This document shows, piece after piece, positions 6,423 to 9,076 of a DNA stretch of 9,076 nt (position 1 is the first letter of the stretch; each line of letters opens with the position of its first letter). The DNA is from Flavobacterium sp. (GTDB lineage: Bacteria; Bacteroidota; Bacteroidia; Flavobacteriales; Flavobacteriaceae). The notes under the pieces were generated by a model, which had not been told where the DNA came from, did not search any database, and saw only the letters and a program-made list of their open reading frames with translations. The stretch covers positions 1 to 9,076 of the forward strand of contig SEBM01000130.1 of assembly GCA_004296145.1 (NCBI GenBank). Direction: 5' to 3'. The position numbers were made by a program, and so were the translations under genes.

Positions 6423-8180
6423 ATGAAAATTAATTTCCAGAATAAGATTATCATTTTGATTTTGCTGTTTGTTTTTCAGCTTTCATTTGCACAGGTAAAA
6501 AAGGATGAAAGCATCGGAACGGAAACTGTAAATGTTGTAAAACCATATTCGCCAACAGTTTCTGATGCTTTTAAAGTTAAAGAAACGCCTTCGCTTGACG
6601 ACTCAGGAAATCAGCCTAAAGAAACGATTAAATATAGTATTTTGTCAGTTCCGGTTGCCTCGACTTTTACTCCTTCTAAAGGAAAGGCAGAAGGCGTTGA
6701 GAAATCAAAACAGGAACGTTTGTTTAGTAATTACGCAACTGTCGGGATTGGAAATTATGCCACTCTAAACGCTGAATTATTTGTAACGCAGGATTTAGGA
6801 AACAACGATTATCTTTCCGGAATGTTTCGCCACCATTCTTCGCAGGGCGGAATTAAAGATGTAGAACTAAATGATGAATTTTATGATACAGCTTTAAATA
6901 TTGGTTATGGACAAAATAACCGCGACATGTCCTGGGCTGTAGATTTGGGTTATCAGAATCAAATATACAATTGGTACGGTTTGCCTGCTGATTTTGGTTC
7001 GACTTTACTTTTGGATGATCGTTTTAATCTAGTAAATAATATAAATCCGAATCACTCTTACAATACCATTTCTTTGGGCGGACATATTGATTTTACGGAA
7101 GGAATCTTTAATAAAATCTCAACAAGATTTACACACTTTTCGGATAGTTTTTCTTCTTCTGAAAATCGCTTTTATGTTAAGCCTTCTTTCAAAGTTGATG
7201 TAATGGATCAGTCTATAAATACAAATATTATTGTAGATCACGTTAGTGGTTCTTTTGAACATAATTATGCGTTTGATAATTTACAGCCTTTAGATTATAG
7301 TCTTACGAATTTTGGAATAGAGCCAAGTTTTGTAATTCTTGAAAATGACTGGACTCTTGAATTGGGTGCAGGAGTTTATTATGGTTTGGATTCTGAAAAT
7401 AGCGGCAACAAATTTTATTTTTACCCAAAAGTAAATGCTTCTTACAAATTGGTTGGTGACCTGATGATTTTTTACACTGGAGTAAATGGTGCATTAAACC
7501 AAAATTCGTATGCTGATTTTGTGACTGAAAATCCGTTTTTATCGCCAACATTAAATATGAGACCTTCAAGTACTCAATATAATGTTTTTGCAGGTTTAAA
7601 AGGAAAGTTGGCCAACAATATCAGTTATAATTTAACAGGTTCTTATTTAAACGAAAAAGACAAAGCATTGTTTAAAAGCAATGATTATACAGAAGATATT
7701 TCAAACGAAAATTATGCTTACGGAAACTCTTTCGGTGTAGTATATCAGGACGTTAGAACGTTACGTTTTTATGGAGAATTAAAAGCTGATTTTTCTGAAA
7801 ATGTTAGTTTTGGAATCAACGGAACTTTTAACAGCTACAAAAACGACGGCCCACAGGAAGCATGGAATTTACCGACAATGAAATTAAGCTCAAATCTTGA
7901 TGTTAATATCACAAAACAATGGTATGCTGGCTTTAATGTTTTTTATGTAGGAGAACGTAAAGACATGCAAACGAACTTAGATATCTCACCAAGTGCCACT
8001 GTTGTTAATTTAAAAAGCTATTTTGATGCTAATGCGCATTTGGGATATAAATTCAGTGATCGTCTGACTTTTTTCTTAAAGCTTAATAACATAGGAAATC
8101 AGGCTTACGAAAAATGGCTGAATTATCCTGTACAGGGATTCCAGGTTTTAGGAGGAGCAAATTATAAATTCGATTTTTAA
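6423..8180 (+). CDS. Outer-membrane beta-barrel protein (TonB-dependent-receptor-like barrel without a plug)
   Basis: The product has 585 residues. Residues 1-23 are a signal peptide with expected cleavage SFA/QVK. Residues 36-54 carry VNVVKPYSPTVSDAFKVKE, a stretch I recognise as recurring at the N-terminus of similar Bacteroidota barrels. From about residue 100 onward the sequence is alternating polar/hydrophobic strands rich in Tyr, Asn and Gly separated by turns, and it ends in NYKFDF with a terminal Phe, as expected for a BAM-inserted barrel. Automated pipelines tend to call such proteins TonB-dependent receptors, but no plug domain is visible and there is too little room for one. Substrate and role are unknown. 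It is probably co-expressed with the upstream TPR protein, with which it would share the periplasm/outer-membrane interface. A terminator lies 40 bases downstream. Confidence 0.82.
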   Translation: MKINFQNKIIILILLFVFQLSFAQVKKDESIGTETVNVVKPYSPTVSDAFKVKETPSLDDSGNQPKETIKYSILSVPVASTFTPSKGKAEGVEKSKQERLFSNYATVGIGNYATLNAELFVTQDLGNNDYLSGMFRHHSSQGGIKDVELNDEFYDTALNIGYGQNNRDMSWAVDLGYQNQIYNWYGLPADFGSTLLLDDRFNLVNNINPNHSYNTISLGGHIDFTEGIFNKISTRFTHFSDSFSSSENRFYVKPSFKVDVMDQSINTNIIVDHVSGSFEHNYAFDNLQPLDYSLTNFGIEPSFVILENDWTLELGAGVYYGLDSENSGNKFYFYPKVNASYKLVGDLMIFYTGVNGALNQNSYADFVTENPFLSPTLNMRPSSTQYNVFAGLKGKLANNISYNLTGSYLNEKDKALFKSNDYTEDISNENYAYGNSFGVVYQDVRTLRFYGELKADFSENVSFGINGTFNSYKNDGPQEAWNLPTMKLSSNLDVNITKQWYAGFNVFYVGERKDMQTNLDISPSATVVNLKSYFDANAHLGYKFSDRLTFFLKLNNIGNQAYEKWLNYPVQGFQVLGGANYKFDF

Positions 8181-8184
8181 ATTT

Positions 8185-8310
8185 CTAAGCTGCAAAGCTG
8201 CTAAGCTATTAAGATTTAAAGCCGTTAATTTTAGAATTAACGGCTATTTTTTTTGTATCACGGAAAAAAGCTTTGCACCTTTGTAGCTTAGAATCTTAGC
8301 CGCTTAAAAA
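8185..8310. repeat. Octad tandem array, inverted halves, around the terminator
   Basis: Four bases after the barrel-gene stop, 8-bp units run in register: CTAAGCTG (8185), CAAAGCTG (8193), CTAAGCTA (8201), TTAAGATT (8209) and TAAAGCCG (8217). After the terminator the complementary orientation appears, also in 8-bp register: CTTTGCAC (8271), CTTTGTAG (8279), CTTAGAAT (8287), CTTAGCCG (8295) and CTTAAAAA (8303). The arms 8183-8206 and 8270-8293 are complementary at 21 of 24 positions, so they can form an outer stem enclosing the terminator hairpin. The array ends 4 bases before the ATG at 8315. Confidence 0.75.
8220..8254 (+). terminator. Rho-independent terminator after the beta-barrel gene
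   Basis: AGCCGTTAATT (8220-8230) and AATTAACGGCT (8235-8245) form a perfect 11-bp stem with a TTAG loop, followed by A and eight T residues (8247-8254). This is a textbook intrinsic terminator for the upstream plus-strand genes. The Gre-like gene starting at 8315 must then have its own promoter or depend on read-through. Confidence 0.9.
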
Positions 8311-8314
8311 AAAA

Positions 8315-8764
8315 ATGGAATTCAAACAAAAAATACATTCACATTACTTACAAATGGTTCAGGACAGAATCGATGTTTTTAGGGACATGATTACCAATCT
8401 GACTGAAGATTCTAAAAATGATGCAAAAGGTTCTGCCGGAGACAAACATGAAACGGCTTTATCGATGATGCATATCGAACAGGAAAAACTGACCCATAAA
8501 CTAAAAGAAGCAATTACCCAAAAAGCTATTTTAGACAAAATTGATTCTTCAAAAACAACAGAAAATATTATTTCAGGAAGTTTGGTAAAAGCTAACGGAA
8601 TCTATTTATATGTTAGTGTGGCGCTTCCTAAGATTACAATTGACGGTATAAATGTAATTGCGCTTTCGCCACAGTCACCGCTTGGTTCTCATTTAATGGG
8701 AAATAAAGTTGGATTTAAATTTGAAATTAATAAGACACATTATACGATTGAGAGTGTTGAGTAG
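8315..8764 (+). CDS. GreA/GreB-like transcription factor (Gre-family protein)
   Basis: This 149-residue cytoplasmic protein has the Gre architecture. Residues 1-75 are a charged helical hairpin (coiled coil) and residues 85-149 look like the FKBP-like C-terminal domain, with ALSPQSPLGSHLMGNKVG (117-134) resembling the SPIGraLlGkkvGD element of GreA. The hairpin turn reads GDKHETA (42-48). Its Asp43 and Glu46 match in spacing and context Asp41 and Glu44 of E. coli GreA (GDLKENA), the residues that hold Mg2+ in the polymerase active site. Gre factors insert the hairpin into the RNA polymerase secondary channel and stimulate cleavage of backtracked RNA. I recall close relatives being labelled '3-oxoacyl-ACP synthase' in databases; no ketosynthase feature exists here and the protein is far too short. 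It follows a terminator, so it is probably expressed separately. The 10-A run immediately before the ATG (8306-8314 plus the A of ATG) is its likely ribosome-loading region. Confidence 0.78.
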   Translation: MEFKQKIHSHYLQMVQDRIDVFRDMITNLTEDSKNDAKGSAGDKHETALSMMHIEQEKLTHKLKEAITQKAILDKIDSSKTTENIISGSLVKANGIYLYVSVALPKITIDGINVIALSPQSPLGSHLMGNKVGFKFEINKTHYTIESVE

Positions 8765-8788
8765 ATTCTTCTTCATGAGATTTTTATC

Positions 8789-8802
8789 AAAGTTTAAACT
8801 TT
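8789..8802. promoter_or_regulatory. Perfect 14-bp palindrome AAAGTTTAAACTTT
   Basis: AAAGTTT and AAACTTT are exact inverse halves with no spacer, 24 bases after the stop of the Gre-like gene. It could be a protein-binding site or a weak transcript end, but it has no T-run. Function is undetermined. Confidence 0.35.
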
Positions 8803-8822
8803 AACAAAGGTTGTACTCAATC

Positions 8823-8855
8823 TTGTCATTCCGAGGAACGAGGAATCTTCACAAG
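8823..8855 (+). repeat. REP-like single unit (TTGTCATTCCGAGGAACG type)
   Basis: The unit begins TTGTCATTCCGA and ends GGAATCTTCAC. It contains the palindrome TTCCGAGGAA (8829-8838) and a direct 7-bp duplication CGAGGAA (8832 and 8839). It resembles the arm of the adjacent large palindrome: both start TTGTCATT(C/T)CGA and both end in a G/A-rich run plus AATC. I read it as a diverged solitary copy of the same repeat family. Confidence 0.55.
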
Positions 8856-8866
8856 AAGCTCGACAT

Positions 8867-8977
8867 AGTTTGTCATTTCGACCAAAGGGAGAAATCACAC
8901 TAGAAATTCTACAAAGATGGCGATTCAGATTACGGAATCCCGCGTGTGATTTCTCCCTTTGGTCAAAATGACAAACT
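8867..8977. repeat. Large palindromic REP/BIME-like element with 34-bp arms
   Basis: The left arm 8867-8900 (starts AGTTTGTCATTTCGACC, ends GAAATCACAC) and the right arm 8944-8977 (starts GTGTGATTTCTCCC) are complementary at 33 of 34 positions. The one mismatch, C8879 against A8965, becomes a G-U wobble in minus-strand RNA, so a minus-strand transcript would pair fully. The 43-base centre holds two small hairpins: TAGAA/TTCTA (8901-8911) and GATTC/GAATC (8922-8939). From memory, repeats starting GTCATTTCGAC and ending GAGAAATC are scattered in flavobacterial intergenic DNA. Such elements are commonly non-autonomous and mobilised by IS200-like REP-associated transposases, none of which is in this window. 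Confidence 0.75.
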
Positions 8978-9076
8978 TTGTGATAAATTTATTTCAGGTA
9001 ACAAATAGTTTGTATAAAATACAATTCCTGAACAACTTTTCATCTTCTCTTTACGAATCTTTCATCTCTAATCGAA
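8978..9076. other. AT-rich terminal stretch without recognisable gene
   Basis: No convincing reading frame or structure is visible. A minus-strand frame open from the right edge to a stop at 9042-9040 covers only 11 codons and could be the end of a gene lying outside the window. Confidence 0.4.

Noticed and set aside
8315..8764. 3-oxoacyl-ACP synthase
   Set aside because: At 149 residues with a coiled-coil N-terminus and no Cys-His-His ketosynthase motif, it cannot be a condensing enzyme.
8823..8977. CRISPR or att site at the right-end repeats
   Set aside because: There is one inverted pair plus one diverged unit, with no regular spacers, integrase or tRNA.
9040..9076. C-terminus of a minus-strand gene (11 codons to a stop)
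   Set aside because: It is too short to distinguish from chance.

Overview
The window looks like chromosomal DNA of a Flavobacterium-like member of the Bacteroidota. The signs are AT-rich coding sequence, a SusD-family fragment, a Bacteroidota-type promoter upstream of ftsE (TTTG, 19-bp spacer, TAnnTTTG-like), A-rich regions instead of strong Shine-Dalgarno sites, and long TPR and beta-barrel proteins with Sec signals. Genus is inferred from protein style, not from a search.

Layout. Bases 1 to about 935 are a mosaic of gene pieces that do not fit together. A SusD-like gene on the minus strand runs off the left edge and has lost its 5' end. It abuts the first ~180 codons of a polysaccharide flippase on the plus strand. 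That flippase stops abruptly next to a minus-strand family-2 glycosyltransferase that has lost its C-terminal part. From ~935 onward the sequence is coherent. The truncated glycosyltransferase overlaps ftsE (minus strand) by one base. A 342-bp divergent promoter region follows. The plus strand then carries four genes in a row: a 1004-residue periplasmic TPR protein, a PhzF-family protein, a 585-residue outer-membrane beta-barrel protein, and a 149-residue GreA/GreB-like protein. A 34-bp-arm palindromic REP-like element closes the window.

How the genes fit together. FtsE is the ATPase of FtsEX and normally couples division to cell-wall hydrolysis; FtsX is not here. The TPR protein and the beta-barrel protein both carry signal peptides and probably act in the envelope, perhaps as partners. 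The PhzF enzyme between them has no obvious link to either. The Gre-like protein keeps a GDxxExA tip motif like the catalytic tip of GreA, so a role at the RNA polymerase secondary channel is the best reading.

Most unusual observation. All three gaps between the four plus-strand genes are filled by short-period tandem arrays (7, 7 and 8 bp). Each starts 1-4 bases after a stop codon, ends shortly before the next start, and is arranged as two inverted halves able to fold into a hairpin. The unit sequence differs from gap to gap while the architecture is shared. The third array also encloses a textbook rho-independent terminator.
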